This document shows, piece after piece, positions 4,894 through 5,131 of a stretch of DNA of 5,131 nucleotides. Position 1 is the first letter of the stretch; each line of letters starts with the position of its first letter. The notes beneath the pieces were generated by a model, which was not told the DNA's origin, made no database searches, and was given only the letters and a program-made list of their open reading frames with translations. The position numbers were made by a program, and so were the translations under genes. This DNA comes from Nitrosarchaeum sp. (GTDB taxonomy: Archaea; Thermoproteota; Nitrososphaeria; Nitrososphaerales; Nitrosopumilaceae): contig SCUP01000098.1 in NCBI GenBank assembly GCA_004297665.1, positions 1-5,131 on the forward strand, in the 5' to 3' direction.

Positions 4894-5131
4894 GTACTAT
4901 TTTACCTCCAATCATCACAGCTCGAATTGTAGATTCGGATGCTCTATGTACAATAGATGCATGTGGATTATGCATTGGCTCTAAATCCAATGCATGTTTA
5001 TCTATGAAAATACAATCTGCAAATTTACCATTTTCAATTACTCCAATATCTTTTCTCAAAATTTTCCCACCGTTCACAGTTGCCATTTTTAGAATTTCTT
5101 TTGGATCGATTCTTTTCTTGTGAATACCCAT
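4880..5131 (-). CDS. Amidohydrolase-family protein (cyclic amidine/adenosine/cytosine deaminase-like), C-terminal part
   Basis: Only the last 83 residues are in the window; the coding frame runs off the right edge, where an ATG happens to fall but is almost certainly internal. The segment is the typical C-terminal end of the amidohydrolase superfamily: EILKMATVNGGKIL (12-25), then GVIENGKFADCIFID (30-44), which returns the chain to the small beta-sandwich domain, and HNPHASIVHRA (54-64) before the final strands with VMIGGKIVHGK. This matches the ATZ/TRZ, MtaD and 5'-deoxyadenosine/S-adenosylhomocysteine deaminase group better than dihydroorotases. The metal-binding HxH and later His/Asp residues lie outside the window, so activity cannot be judged. 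The 14-base overlap with arfC shows an operon. It may be a purine-nucleoside or SAM-byproduct deaminase that merely shares the transcript, or a deaminase in the riboflavin pathway. Confidence 0.85.
   Translation of the reverse strand: MGIHKKRIDPKEILKMATVNGGKILRKDIGVIENGKFADCIFIDKHALDLEPMHNPHASIVHRASESTIRAVMIGGKIVHGKI
4904..4909 (-). promoter_or_regulatory. Shine-Dalgarno site of arfC
   Basis: GGAGGT on the minus strand, a full match to the archaeal 16S anti-Shine-Dalgarno core, lies inside the end of the amidohydrolase gene, 10 bases before the arfC ATG. It is the strongest ribosome-binding site in the window. It fits an internal operon gene, in contrast to the apparently leaderless first genes. 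Confidence 0.7.

Noticed and set aside
1..5131. CRISPR array, insertion sequence, tRNA or rRNA gene
   Set aside because: No spaced direct repeats, transposase-like frame, terminal inverted repeats or cloverleaf-like segments were seen on reading both strands.

Overview
The window is AT-rich, protein-coding DNA that is almost certainly archaeal. The diagnostic genes are a TFE-alpha transcription factor, a Trm56-type tRNA methyltransferase and a stand-alone ArfC/Rib7-type riboflavin reductase. The AT bias, the TTG starts with a TATA-like box about 25 bases upstream, and the aldehyde dehydrogenase suggest an ammonia-oxidising thaumarchaeon (Nitrosopumilus/Nitrosarchaeum-like). That lineage call is inference from gene content, not from a marker comparison.

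Plus-strand half (1-2988). The window opens inside an HflX-type GTPase gene (C-terminal part only). It overlaps by 11 bases the gene for the tRNA C56 2'-O-methyltransferase, which is followed 26 bases later by TFE-alpha. This is an information-processing cluster of ribosome-associated GTPase, tRNA modification and transcription initiation. After about 134 bases without a convincing gene comes a long aldehyde dehydrogenase of the succinate-semialdehyde dehydrogenase-like group. Its conserved N-terminal sequence continues upstream of the first in-frame ATG, but no ATG, GTG or TTG stands at the head of that extension. Instead a GTG at ideal Shine-Dalgarno distance is followed at once by a TAA.

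Minus-strand half (5131-3019, convergent with the first half). Reading leftward from the right edge: the C-terminal part of an amidohydrolase-family deaminase/hydrolase, overlapping by 14 bases the riboflavin-pathway reductase arfC; then a small lysine-rich protein with a half-SWIB-like C-terminus (possible nucleoid protein), followed by a 10-bp hairpin; then a hemerythrin-like di-iron protein; and, two bases after its stop, a small very acidic protein of unknown function.

No mobile element, CRISPR array, rRNA or tRNA was seen. The most interesting points are the start-less aldehyde dehydrogenase, the half-SWIB/lysine-tail protein, the amidohydrolase-arfC overlap (a candidate for the unassigned archaeal riboflavin deaminase), and the hemerythrin/acidic-protein pair.
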